DNA from: Patiriisocius marinistellae
Lineage (GTDB): Bacteria > Bacteroidota > Bacteroidia > Flavobacteriales > Flavobacteriaceae
Direction: 5' to 3'
Assembly (NCBI RefSeq): GCF_009014635.1
Contig: NZ_BKCF01000003.1
Coordinates: forward strand, 62,001-126,000
Length of the DNA: 64,000 nt
The notes under the pieces were generated by a model. It made no database searches, was not told the DNA's origin, and saw only the letters and a program-made list of their open reading frames with translations. The translations under genes and the position numbers were made by a program. Every line of letters begins with the position of its first letter. Position 1 is the stretch's first letter. Shown here piece by piece: positions 55,173 to 63,784 of the stretch.

Positions 55173-55850
55173 ATGAGCGTACAAATACCGAAGGAATCTT
55201 TCATTTTTTTAAATAACTTAAAAAAAAATAACCATAGAGACTGGATGCTAGAAAATAAAAAGGAATATTTAGCAAACGAAAAAATACTTAAATCTTTTTA
55301 TACTGAAATTCAACAAGGATTAAATAAGAGTGATGAAATTGCCAAGCAAAAAATTTTTAGAATCAATCGAGATATTAGATTTAGTAAAAATAAAACGCCA
55401 TATAATGTACATCGAAGCGTGAGCTGGAGTAGAGCAGGAGCACAGCGCAGAGGTGGTTATTATTTAAGGTTAGAGCCAGGAAATTCTTTAATGGCAGGAG
55501 GTTTTTTTGCTCCAGAGCCAGCAGATTTACTTCGTATTCGCAAAGAGTTTGAAATGGATGCTTCGGAAATTAAACAAATATTAAACTATAAGGAATTTGA
55601 TAAAGCTTTTAGTGGGTTTAACCAAGATAATCGTGTAAAAACAGCTCCAAAAGGATTTAGTAAAGAAGACCCTAATATAGAGTTGTTACGCTTAAAAAGC
55701 TATGTTGTTAGACATAAATTTACTGATGCCGAGGTTTTTGCTGAAAACTTTAGTGAAAAAGTTTTGTACCATTATCAATTGTTGCGACCATTTTTCGATT
55801 ATATGAGTGAAGTACTAACGACAGATCTAAACGGTGAGTCATTATTGTAA
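55173..55850 (+). CDS. DUF2461 domain protein
   Basis: 225 residues matching the DUF2461/TIGR02453 pattern: FLNNLKKNNHRDWMLENKKE, RINRDIRFSKNKTPYNVH, GGYYLRLEPGNSLMAGGFFA and the C-terminal YQLLRPFFDYMSEVL. Widely conserved in bacteria and fungi, with no established biochemical function. Cytoplasmic by lack of a signal. Monocistronic. Confidence 0.9.
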   Translation: MSVQIPKESFIFLNNLKKNNHRDWMLENKKEYLANEKILKSFYTEIQQGLNKSDEIAKQKIFRINRDIRFSKNKTPYNVHRSVSWSRAGAQRRGGYYLRLEPGNSLMAGGFFAPEPADLLRIRKEFEMDASEIKQILNYKEFDKAFSGFNQDNRVKTAPKGFSKEDPNIELLRLKSYVVRHKFTDAEVFAENFSEKVLYHYQLLRPFFDYMSEVLTTDLNGESLL

Positions 55851-55892
55851 TTGAAAACAATAATTTTCGAAATTTAATATTTCAGAAGAAAA

Positions 55893-55923
55893 AAAAAGCC
55901 GCTCTCATGACGAGAACGGCTTC
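55893..55923. terminator. intrinsic terminator between convergent genes
   Basis: AAGCCG / CGGCTT outer stem with an inner CTC / GAG pair, preceded by A7 (T7 on the minus strand, fitting the OmpA gene). Confidence 0.72.
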
Positions 55924-55958
55924 ACACTTCTAATTAAACAATCTTTAAATTGTCTTAC

Positions 55959-57254
55959 TTAGTTTAATTTAAAAGTAACTCTTCTTACTAGTTGTCTAGC
56001 TTCTGAAGAACCTTTATCAACGCTTGCATCTTCACCGTTACCAGTGTGAGAAAGTCTGCTTGCATCAACTCCAGATGCTACTAAGATATCATATACTTTT
56101 TTAGCTCTCTTTTCAGATAAGCTACTGTTATATGAATCGTTTCCTAACTCATCAGCATAACCTACTAATTGTGCAGTTGCGCTTGGGTTTTCATTCATAT
56201 ATACTTTAAGGTAGTTAATAGCCTCTAAAGAATATGTTTGAGGAGTTGTACTGTTAAACTTGAAATATACATTTACATATCCTTTGTTAAGTAAATCTCT
56301 TACTGTAGTTGTTCCAGATACATTATTAGTGGTTCCACCAGCAACATAATCAGACTCATTTACAAAACGCTCATCAAGTGAAGACTCGATTTCGTCAGGG
56401 ATTCCGTTTTTATTTTTATCAACAGCGATACCTTTAGTATCAACAGCTACACCACTCATAGTATTTTTCTCTCTGTCTAAATAATCTGGCACACCATCTT
56501 GATCTGTATCAATCATATCTGTCTCAACTTTAGACAAACGCGCTTGAAGTTCTTCGATTTCACTCATCATTGCGCTTTCTTCACTATACCAGTCTGCATG
56601 AACATCATTCTTACCTAAGTAAAAAGTGAAACCTGCAGATACATTGTATAATAATCCATCATCGATTCTACGCTCAGAAGTTCTAATAATTTGAGTACCA
56701 TCCCAAGAACGTTCCATACCTACGTTTGAGATTAAAGATATATCAGTGAAGAATGCTAAACGGTTACCTAACTTAATTTGTGGTGTAATACCAGCAACTA
56801 AATTAAACGCAGTATCGCTATCATCGCGGTCAACTGGCTCTTGGTAATCAATCATTGAGTAACCACCACCACCATGGAATAATAATCCAAAAGTATTAGT
56901 AAAATCACTAAATCCTAGTACGTTACCTAAATTTACAACACCTTCTAAAGAAGCTCTGTAATATTTAGTTTCAAAAGGTAAGAATCCTTCATCTGCATCT
57001 TCAGAAATATCATTATAACCAAAAGTAGCTCTTAAACCTACTTTTTCATTCATCATGTAACGAATACCTAAAGAAGCTTGGTAAGGGTTGATACCTTTTG
57101 TACCATATCCATTTCCAAAAGATGAGGAAGGTTTTGTAAGACCACCACCTAATTCAACAGACCACTTATTGAAAGCAGATGCAGATTCGGTTTCTTGTGC
57201 AAAAGTTGCTGTCGACACAAGTGCTACAGCTAGTAAACATAATATTTTTTTCAT
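55959..57254 (-). CDS. OmpA-family outer-membrane porin-like protein
   Basis: 431 residues from ATG 57254 (signal MKKILCLLAVALVSTATFAQ). The N-terminal beta-barrel region runs to about residue 220 (SLGIRYMMNEKVGLRATFGY). A short coiled segment (MSEIEELQARLSKVETDM) is followed by calcium-type Asp repeats (DTDQDGVPDYLDRE; DKNKNGIPDEIE) and a C-terminal OmpA peptidoglycan-binding domain (about 315-431; QLVGYADELGNDSYNSSLSE). It anchors the outer membrane to the wall. Its strong promoter suggests an abundant protein. Confidence 0.93.
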   Translation of the reverse strand: MKKILCLLAVALVSTATFAQETESASAFNKWSVELGGGLTKPSSSFGNGYGTKGINPYQASLGIRYMMNEKVGLRATFGYNDISEDADEGFLPFETKYYRASLEGVVNLGNVLGFSDFTNTFGLLFHGGGGYSMIDYQEPVDRDDSDTAFNLVAGITPQIKLGNRLAFFTDISLISNVGMERSWDGTQIIRTSERRIDDGLLYNVSAGFTFYLGKNDVHADWYSEESAMMSEIEELQARLSKVETDMIDTDQDGVPDYLDREKNTMSGVAVDTKGIAVDKNKNGIPDEIESSLDERFVNESDYVAGGTTNNVSGTTTVRDLLNKGYVNVYFKFNSTTPQTYSLEAINYLKVYMNENPSATAQLVGYADELGNDSYNSSLSEKRAKKVYDILVASGVDASRLSHTGNGEDASVDKGSSEARQLVRRVTFKLN

Positions 57255-57278
57255 TTTATTTGGGATTTTTATTTGCAG

Positions 57279-57308
57279 CAAAAGTAATCCTCTAAATAAA
57301 ATAGCAAA
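57279..57308 (-). promoter_or_regulatory. near-perfect flavobacterial promoter of the OmpA gene
   Basis: On the minus strand, TTTG at 57308-57305, then 18 bases, then TACTTTTG at 57286-57279, an exact TAnnTTTG. The predicted start is near 57272, giving an 18-base leader. Confidence 0.78.
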
Positions 57309-57438
57309 GCGATTTCTTAAAATTTATAAATACATTAACATCCCATAACTAATAGTATTCTAATGACTATTAGAATTTGATATTCAACATCTTGAATGTC
57401 ATCAAATTAAATATATATAAGAATAATGAGTACGGAAA

Positions 57439-57843
57439 TTAAACCAAGACGGTTTCAAATTCTAGCATGTTATTTTTTAATCTTTCTTTAACAATATTCA
57501 TCATCCTTTTATTTAAAGCAGAAGAGTTTTCAATATATATTAAATACTCTTGTGTTGTAAATTGACCAATAACCATCCCTTTTAAAGAATTTCTAAATTT
57601 AATATCTTTTTGTATTGCAGTATCAATATACTCTAAACGTTTATCAACAGTAAGATTATAAAATACATTTTTATGTTTACGAATATAATTTTTAAAAACT
57701 AGAACAAATAAATCATTCTGTAACTTTGCTATAGGTCTTAATGTTTTATTCTGAAATTTCTCATCATTAGACATTCCGTCAATCACTTTAGCATTTGGAA
57801 TTTCTGGTCTAATAGCAATTAAAGTTTGATCTCTTGTGTCCAT
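57439..57843 (-). CDS. conserved hypothetical cytoplasmic protein
   Basis: 134 residues, helical and basic, no signal peptide (MDTRDQTLIAIRPEIPNAKV; KLQNDLFVLVFKNYIRKHKN; IQKDIKFRNSLKGMVIGQFT). I recognise the sequence type as widespread in Flavobacteriaceae, sometimes mislabelled glyoxalase, but none of the glyoxalase metal ligands can be seen. Monocistronic and divergent from the aldehyde dehydrogenase. Confidence 0.72.
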   Translation of the reverse strand: MDTRDQTLIAIRPEIPNAKVIDGMSNDEKFQNKTLRPIAKLQNDLFVLVFKNYIRKHKNVFYNLTVDKRLEYIDTAIQKDIKFRNSLKGMVIGQFTTQEYLIYIENSSALNKRMMNIVKERLKNNMLEFETVLV

Positions 57844-57988
57844 AACATTTAGGTTTTTACTAAAAATACAAGTTATTTAGACCTTTAAAAAGTTATCTAA
57901 TGATAGTTATAAACAGTACTATCAACAAACGTCGCCTACTTAGCGTTAAAAAACTCTTAATCAAAATGATAATTTATAGCTTAGTTTT

Positions 57989-57996
57989 TACCTTTA
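57989..57996 (+). promoter_or_regulatory. possible -7 box of the aldehyde dehydrogenase gene
   Basis: TACCTTTA, 13 bases before the ATG; third occurrence of this octamer at this position relative to a gene. The -33 TTG is not clear. Confidence 0.35.
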
Positions 57997-58009
57997 AAGA
58001 AAAACAACA

Positions 58010-59371
58010 ATGACTAAAGTAACATCTATAAATCCTTACAATGGTGACGAAATTAAAACTTTTAAAACTCATACAAAGGTTGAAATTTCTGAAATCTTAA
58101 ACAAAGCAGACAAACGTTTTTATAGTTGGAGAGAAACAACTTTTGCTCATCGAAAAAAATTAATGCTTGCTGCCGCAGCCGAATTAAAAAAGAACATTAA
58201 AGAATATGCCGAAACAATGACTGCTGAAATAGGTAAGCCTATTTCACAATCCATTGCTGAAATTGAAAAGTGTGCATGGGTTTGTGAATATTACGCAGAA
58301 CAAGCAGAAGATCACATGGCTAATTCGATTATAAAGACAGATGCTCATAAAAGCTATACCAGTTACGAGCCTATTGGAGTCGTTTTAGCTGTAATGCCTT
58401 GGAATTATCCATTTTGGCAAGTATTTCGTTTTGCTGCTCCTGCTTTAATGGCGGGAAACATAGGAGTTTTAAAACACGCTAGTAATGTTTTTGGTAGCGC
58501 GCTAAATATCGAAAAAGTTTTTAAACGCGCAGGATTTCCAGATAATTGCTTTATAACGCTATTAGTGGGAAGTGAATCTATTGAAGAGGTGATTGAAAAC
58601 CCAAATATTAAAGCTGTAACACTTACCGGAAGTGGCCCAGCAGGAAGTGCAGTAGCTGCAACAGCTGGTAAGCATATAAAAAAAACAGTATTAGAGCTAG
58701 GTGGTAATAATGCACTCGTTGTTATGAAGGATTGTGATATTGATAAAACCGTAGATATTTGTGTTCAAGCAAGATTTCAAAACACAGGGCAGAGTTGCAT
58801 TGCTGGTAAACGGCTTTTGATTGATGATAAAATTTCCGAAGTATTTATAGAAAAACTATTAGTTAAAGTACGAGAGCTTAAAAGTGGTGACCCAATGGAA
58901 GAAGAAACTTACATTGGTACAATGGCACGCGAGGATCTTGCTAAAGAACTTGAACAACAAGTAAAGAATACAATTAAAGCTGGTGGAAAACTTGAAATAG
59001 GGGGTAAACGACAAGGCGCTTACTTTGAGCCTACAGTTGTTAGCAATGTTTCTCCTACAATGGACATGTTTAAACAAGAAACCTTTGGCCCTGCGCTTTC
59101 TATTACTACATTTAAAACTGTTGATGAGGCAATTGAACTTAGCAATAATTCAAGATTTGGCTTAGGTGTTTCAATCTTTACTAAAAATATTGAAGCTGCT
59201 GAAAAAATTGCATATAAGTTTGATGAAGGTGCGGTCTTTATAAATAGTTTAGTTAAAAGTGATCCAAGATTACCATTTGGGGGAGTAAAAGAAAGTGGAT
59301 ACGGAAGAGAATTAAGCGAACATGGAATACGAGAATTTTTAAATAGAAAAACTATTTATATTAATAGATAA
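58010..59371 (+). CDS. NAD(P)-dependent aldehyde dehydrogenase, succinate-semialdehyde type
   Basis: 453 residues of the ALDH superfamily. Catalytic Cys263 is in FQNTGQSCIAGKRL and the general-base Glu in KTVLELGGNNALVV. The cofactor loop VTLTGSGPAGSAVAA and VMPWNYPFWQVFRFAAPAL at the active-site entrance are present. The short length and motifs match the Sad/YneI-like succinate-semialdehyde dehydrogenases of GABA degradation. The substrate is by similarity only, and no GABA genes adjoin. Confidence 0.88.
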   Translation: MTKVTSINPYNGDEIKTFKTHTKVEISEILNKADKRFYSWRETTFAHRKKLMLAAAAELKKNIKEYAETMTAEIGKPISQSIAEIEKCAWVCEYYAEQAEDHMANSIIKTDAHKSYTSYEPIGVVLAVMPWNYPFWQVFRFAAPALMAGNIGVLKHASNVFGSALNIEKVFKRAGFPDNCFITLLVGSESIEEVIENPNIKAVTLTGSGPAGSAVAATAGKHIKKTVLELGGNNALVVMKDCDIDKTVDICVQARFQNTGQSCIAGKRLLIDDKISEVFIEKLLVKVRELKSGDPMEEETYIGTMAREDLAKELEQQVKNTIKAGGKLEIGGKRQGAYFEPTVVSNVSPTMDMFKQETFGPALSITTFKTVDEAIELSNNSRFGLGVSIFTKNIEAAEKIAYKFDEGAVFINSLVKSDPRLPFGGVKESGYGRELSEHGIREFLNRKTIYINR

Positions 59372-59436
59372 TTATATTAAAGTAAACCTTAGAATAGATT
59401 TGTATGTTATTTAGCAGTAACATGTAATTTTATTAA

Positions 59437-59474
59437 AAAAAATACCCTCAGATAAGTATCTGAGGGTATTTTAA
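59437..59474. terminator. bidirectional intrinsic terminator
   Basis: The perfect 13-bp stem AATACCCTCAGAT / ATCTGAGGGTATT has a 4-base loop, with A8 before and T-rich sequence after. It lies between convergent genes. Confidence 0.87.
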
Positions 59475-59489
59475 TGAAGATAGCAATCG

Positions 59490-62400
59490 TTAATCTTTCT
59501 TTAAAAATTCTTCTTTTGATTTTAAATTAGGTGCTTCCATTCCTGCCTTATCTAATGCTTTCTTAAATTTCTTTCCTTCTTTCTCCTTAATAGTTGCAAA
59601 ACGTGTCTGCTCTTTAGTAAACTCTTCTTTGATTAATTCATAATTCTGCATTAATCTTCCTGAAACATTATCATAACTTGTAGCAACATTACTATACAAC
59701 TCACCCATACGCTCTCTCAATTCTGGTTCTGCACTTGCTACATAATTATCACCTGTAGTTATTACTAAGTCTGTTCTCAAGTTTTCTAACTCATCCCATA
59801 ATTTTTGTGCGTCTTTAGTTCCTTTACCATTAGCATCTATAACTTCTTTAGCCTTTGATTGCATTTCGCCTATTTCATAAACCATATAGGCTAAGTCTTC
59901 GACCATATCAAACATTTCTTTAGTAAGTGCTTCTTGTTTTTTGCGGTCTGCAACAGTTGTAATTGAATTTTTGTCATAAGTTGTTTCAATCATTTGCTCA
60001 TATGTATCCTTTCCTTTTTGTAATACTACTTTATATTTTCCCTCTGGTACACGCGGAGAAGTGAAACCACCAAAGGATAATGTCTTTGCTGCAGCCATTT
60101 TAGGGTTCACTGTATTAAAGTTCCAATCAACAACATTGATTCCTTTTGATTTACCAGGTGATAAAGATGTTATCTTATTTCCTTGCATATCTTGGATTTC
60201 CATTATCATTTTTCCAAATGTGTGACGTTTCTTTAAATAATAAACAATACGTGCTGCTGTAGATTTGTTAGCTCCTACAAATTGAGTTTCTGCACCAAAA
60301 CTTCCTGCAAAACCACTATCTTCAGTCATAGTAAAAGGACTTGACTTAAAGAAATGAACATCTTTTGATAGGATATTTTGATTTAATTCTCTTAGCGGAC
60401 TAATATCATCAATAATAATAACACCACGACCGTGAGTTCCCATTACTATATCGTTTGTCTGTTTTTGCATGTCAATAAAATGAACCGCAACAGGAGGCAT
60501 ATTATTTGTAAAGTGTGACCAATTTTTTCCACCATCAATACTCACATATAGACCCATTTCTGTTCCTAAAAATAATAAGTTTTCATTTACATAATCCTCT
60601 TGAATGTTACGTACAAATGCATTGTCTTGAATATCTGGAGAAATAATTGATTTCCATGTTTTTCCAAAATCGGTTGTTTTCATTGCATATGGTTTCATAT
60701 CACCAGATGAATGTCCTTCAAAGACGGCATATGCCGTTCCTTTTCCATGAACACTTGCTTCAATATGATAAACCCACGTATTTGCTGGAATACCAGTTAA
60801 ATTCTTAGTTACGTTATTCCATGATTTCCCACCATCTTGAGTAACCTGTACATTTCCATCATCTGTACCTACCCATAATATATTTCCGTCAAGTGGAGAC
60901 TCTGCAATAGTAAAAATTGTTGTATGGTTTTCTGCACCACTATTATCTACAGATAATCCGCCACTTTTAGATTGATCTTGTTTACTCTTATCATTTGTAG
61001 TTAAATCTGGAGATATTATTTTCCAAGTGTCTCCCATGTCTTCACTAACGTGTAGAAATTGACTTCCCATATAAAAGCGATCTGGCTGATGTGCACTTAC
61101 TGCCATAGGAGCATTCCAGTTAAATCTAAGTTCAGCATCACCTTTTTTCGGTAAGGGTTGGATAGTTTTTGTTCTATTTCTATCTATATCGTAGCGCCAT
61201 ACGTTTTCAGCCCCTTGCATTTCAGAATAAACAATGTTTTTAGTTGGGTGTTTTAAAACTCTAAATCCATCACCATAGCCTACGCTATTCCAGTCACGAG
61301 CATTTACTCCTCCAGGAGAAGTTGACGGGCCGTACCAAGAACCATTATCTTGTAATCCACCATAAACGTTATATGGTTTTGCGTCATCAACACTAATATG
61401 ATAAAACTGAGATAAAGGTAAATTTTCAACAATTTCAAAAGTAGTTCCTCCATTCCAAGAACGGTATATTCCGCCATCAGTTCCTGAAAAAATCATATCG
61501 CTATCATTAATATGAAATGCTAAATCGTGAATATCACTGTGCATATTTCCAAGAGACTTAAACGTCTTTCCTCCATCTCTACTTATTGAACCACTCAATC
61601 CACCTTTTAATACTATATCTGGATTATTAGGGTCTATCACAATTCTAGAAAAGTAGAATGGACGAACAACTAGTCCAAAATCATTATTCAAATGTTCCCA
61701 GCTCTTTCCTGCATCTTTTGATTTCCAAAGACCATTTTTACTTTTATCTTCTGTCTCTAAAACCGAATATAAAATATTTGAATCGCTTGGAGCTACAGCA
61801 ATAGCAATACGTCCCAATTTTCCCGAAGGAAATCCAGAATGAATTTTATTCCATGTTGCACCACTATCTGTAGATTTATATAATGCACTATTAAGCCCAC
61901 CAGAGTTGAAACCCCAACCACTGCGGCGAAACTGCCACATAGAGGTATAAAGTACACTGGGATTATTAGGGTCCATAATAACATCGCTTGCGCCAGTAGA
62001 AGGCCCAACGTATAAAATTTTGTCCCATGATTTTCCACCATCACTAGACTTGTAAACCCCACGGTCTGTGCTATCGCTCCATAGAGCACCAAGTACACCT
62101 ACGTACATTTCGTTTGTGTTATTAGGGTTTATAACGACAGAGGTAATACGCTCACTATTCTCAAACCCTGGAACTTCTTTAAAGTTTGAACCTCCATCTG
62201 TAGATTTAAAAAGACCATCACCAACAGATACTGAATTACGTGTCCAAGTTTCACCTGTTCCTACCCATATTGTATTATCCGGATCTTTAGGGTCTAAAGT
62301 AACCACACCTATTGACTGTACATGTTCATCAAAAATAGGGGCAAAGGTTGCACCTCCATCGTTAGATTTCCACACACCACCACCGGCAGTACCTGTATAG

Positions 62401-62588
62401 ATAATTCTAGGATTTGTAGGGTGCATTTCAAGGTCATTGATACGACCACTCATTAAAGCTGGCCCAATGTGACGTGCACGCATATCTCCAAATAATTCTT
62501 TTCCCTTTAGCGAGATTTCTTCTTGTGCTGTTCCTACAAATGGTATTGCAAACAACACACTAAGTATTGGAATTAAAACTTTTTTCAT
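59490..62588 (-). CDS. sortilin-like WD40/YVTN/BNR-repeat exported protein
   Basis: 1032 residues. The signal peptide is MKKVLIPILSVLFAIPFVGT. About residues 30-740 form a beta-propeller pair of BNR/Asp-box repeats (SNDGGATFAPI, KSTDGGSNFKEV, KSSDGGKSWDKI, KSKDAGKSWEHL, TTDFGKTWKSI), as in sortilin/VPS10 and exo-sialidase-like glycosidases. The rest (about 760-1032) is a beta-sandwich followed by helices (MVEDLAYMVYEIGEMQSKAK). No catalytic sialidase Arg triad could be picked out. Probably periplasmic or outer-membrane. Possible roles are glycan or peptide binding, or proteolysis-linked scaffolding. Confidence 0.85.
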   Translation of the reverse strand: MKKVLIPILSVLFAIPFVGTAQEEISLKGKELFGDMRARHIGPALMSGRINDLEMHPTNPRIIYTGTAGGGVWKSNDGGATFAPIFDEHVQSIGVVTLDPKDPDNTIWVGTGETWTRNSVSVGDGLFKSTDGGSNFKEVPGFENSERITSVVINPNNTNEMYVGVLGALWSDSTDRGVYKSSDGGKSWDKILYVGPSTGASDVIMDPNNPSVLYTSMWQFRRSGWGFNSGGLNSALYKSTDSGATWNKIHSGFPSGKLGRIAIAVAPSDSNILYSVLETEDKSKNGLWKSKDAGKSWEHLNNDFGLVVRPFYFSRIVIDPNNPDIVLKGGLSGSISRDGGKTFKSLGNMHSDIHDLAFHINDSDMIFSGTDGGIYRSWNGGTTFEIVENLPLSQFYHISVDDAKPYNVYGGLQDNGSWYGPSTSPGGVNARDWNSVGYGDGFRVLKHPTKNIVYSEMQGAENVWRYDIDRNRTKTIQPLPKKGDAELRFNWNAPMAVSAHQPDRFYMGSQFLHVSEDMGDTWKIISPDLTTNDKSKQDQSKSGGLSVDNSGAENHTTIFTIAESPLDGNILWVGTDDGNVQVTQDGGKSWNNVTKNLTGIPANTWVYHIEASVHGKGTAYAVFEGHSSGDMKPYAMKTTDFGKTWKSIISPDIQDNAFVRNIQEDYVNENLLFLGTEMGLYVSIDGGKNWSHFTNNMPPVAVHFIDMQKQTNDIVMGTHGRGVIIIDDISPLRELNQNILSKDVHFFKSSPFTMTEDSGFAGSFGAETQFVGANKSTAARIVYYLKKRHTFGKMIMEIQDMQGNKITSLSPGKSKGINVVDWNFNTVNPKMAAAKTLSFGGFTSPRVPEGKYKVVLQKGKDTYEQMIETTYDKNSITTVADRKKQEALTKEMFDMVEDLAYMVYEIGEMQSKAKEVIDANGKGTKDAQKLWDELENLRTDLVITTGDNYVASAEPELRERMGELYSNVATSYDNVSGRLMQNYELIKEEFTKEQTRFATIKEKEGKKFKKALDKAGMEAPNLKSKEEFLKKD

Positions 62589-62780
62589 TTTAGAGTTTTT
62601 TTAGTTAAGAAAATGTAAGTGTATGATACATACAATTTCGGTTAGTTTTTAGTGTTTTAAAATTTTAGAAATAATAAGGATTACTTCAAAAATGAGGTAT
62701 TATTTTTTGATTTGATTATAAGTTGTCAAAATTTGTAATCTGTTACAATTTCCAAAGAAAATTTTAAAAAAACTAGGCAT

Positions 62781-62810
62781 AAAAAAATCCCCGACGGGCG
62801 GGGATTTTAT
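62781..62810. terminator. intrinsic terminator
   Basis: AAAATCCCCG / CGGGGATTTT with a 5-base loop and A7 upstream (T7 on the minus strand). It ends the LolA-like transcript. Confidence 0.82.
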
Positions 62811-62827
62811 AAATGTAAAATTTCAAA

Positions 62828-63571
62828 TTATTTTTTGTCCTCAGGAAAAGCAAACATAGCATTATCTACTTCAGGGTTTAGTTTTATTTCTTTCATATCA
62901 ATTGCTTGACCAGCCATTGATAATGAAAAAGGAAAATACAAACCATCAACTTCTTGATAATCGCTAAAAGTAGAAATAGCCATCTGTCCTTTCATTGGAC
63001 CACTAGGAATTTCTGTTTCGCTCATTATAGGTACATAATTTTCAGTGTCAAAATAAAAGAAAGAAACATTAGGTTGCTCTTTTCCATCAACCATAATAGG
63101 TTGCATTGTCAATTTTACTTTAAAAACCTCTGCACCTTCTTTAGTTTCTTTACCTAAATATTCTGCTTGAAATCCTTTTTCTTTATAATTTAAAAATGGA
63201 GAAGGGAAGCTTCCCATGTTTTTCTTCATATTTTCTGTAGTCTCTGTATCACTTTTTTCAGCAGCCATTGTCATCATATTAGTCGACCACATATTTTCTC
63301 CATCAAAAGATAGCATAGTCATTTGTTGACCTTGAAAATTAATTTGTATCATTTGTTTTCCGTCTGTAGTTTGATACATAGTAACTGGAATTTCCATCCC
63401 ACCTTGATTTGCAGAACCAACCATTTTTGCTCCTTCTACTTTATTCCAAGCGTCAATTCCACCAGTGTTTTCAAAATAATTATTAATAATTTCGTCTACA
63501 GTTTGAGCAGTCATTGCAGGAGCTATAGCTAATACTACAAGTGCAATTACAAGCGTTTTTAATGTTTTCAT
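62828..63571 (-). CDS. LolA-like outer-membrane lipoprotein-sorting protein
   Basis: 247 residues. Signal peptide MKTLKTLVIALVVLAIAPAM. The half-barrel LolA-type pattern is GGIDAWNKVEGAKMVGSANQ, MYQTTDGKQMIQINFQGQQM, MLSFDGENMWSTN, and a terminal SDYQEVDGLYFPFSLSMAG segment. Members of this broader group bind lipids or lipoproteins in the periplasm but need not be the essential LolA. Met-rich. Monocistronic. Confidence 0.82.
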   Translation of the reverse strand: MKTLKTLVIALVVLAIAPAMTAQTVDEIINNYFENTGGIDAWNKVEGAKMVGSANQGGMEIPVTMYQTTDGKQMIQINFQGQQMTMLSFDGENMWSTNMMTMAAEKSDTETTENMKKNMGSFPSPFLNYKEKGFQAEYLGKETKEGAEVFKVKLTMQPIMVDGKEQPNVSFFYFDTENYVPIMSETEIPSGPMKGQMAISTFSDYQEVDGLYFPFSLSMAGQAIDMKEIKLNPEVDNAMFAFPEDKK

Positions 63572-63736
63572 AAATGTTAGTTTTTGTGTTAAATTACGTG
63601 ATTATAAAGATAAGACTAATTGCTTTTTGGTTTGTTACATTTCATTTAATATTTTTTTAAACCACTTTAAATATAAGGCAAAGCCGAAATATTAAAGCCA
63701 AATATAATTAGTACTGCACACCCATATTCAAAAGCC

Positions 63737-63767
63737 TTGCCAAAAAAATATTTCTGAAGTATCTTTA
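63737..63767 (+). promoter_or_regulatory. possible promoter of the DUF72 gene
   Basis: TTG at 63737, then 20 bases, then TATCTTTA (one base off TAnnTTTG). The predicted start is about 12 bases before the ATG. Confidence 0.4.
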
Positions 63768-63784
63768 CGTAAACCCATTATTAT

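Noticed and set aside
6607-58841. TTTCCGAAG as an FtsK-orienting (KOPS-like) or Chi-like sequence
   Set aside because: Both of those are strongly strand-biased, whereas copies here are split 11 to 9 with no polarity, though a 64-kb window near the terminus or origin could hide a skew.
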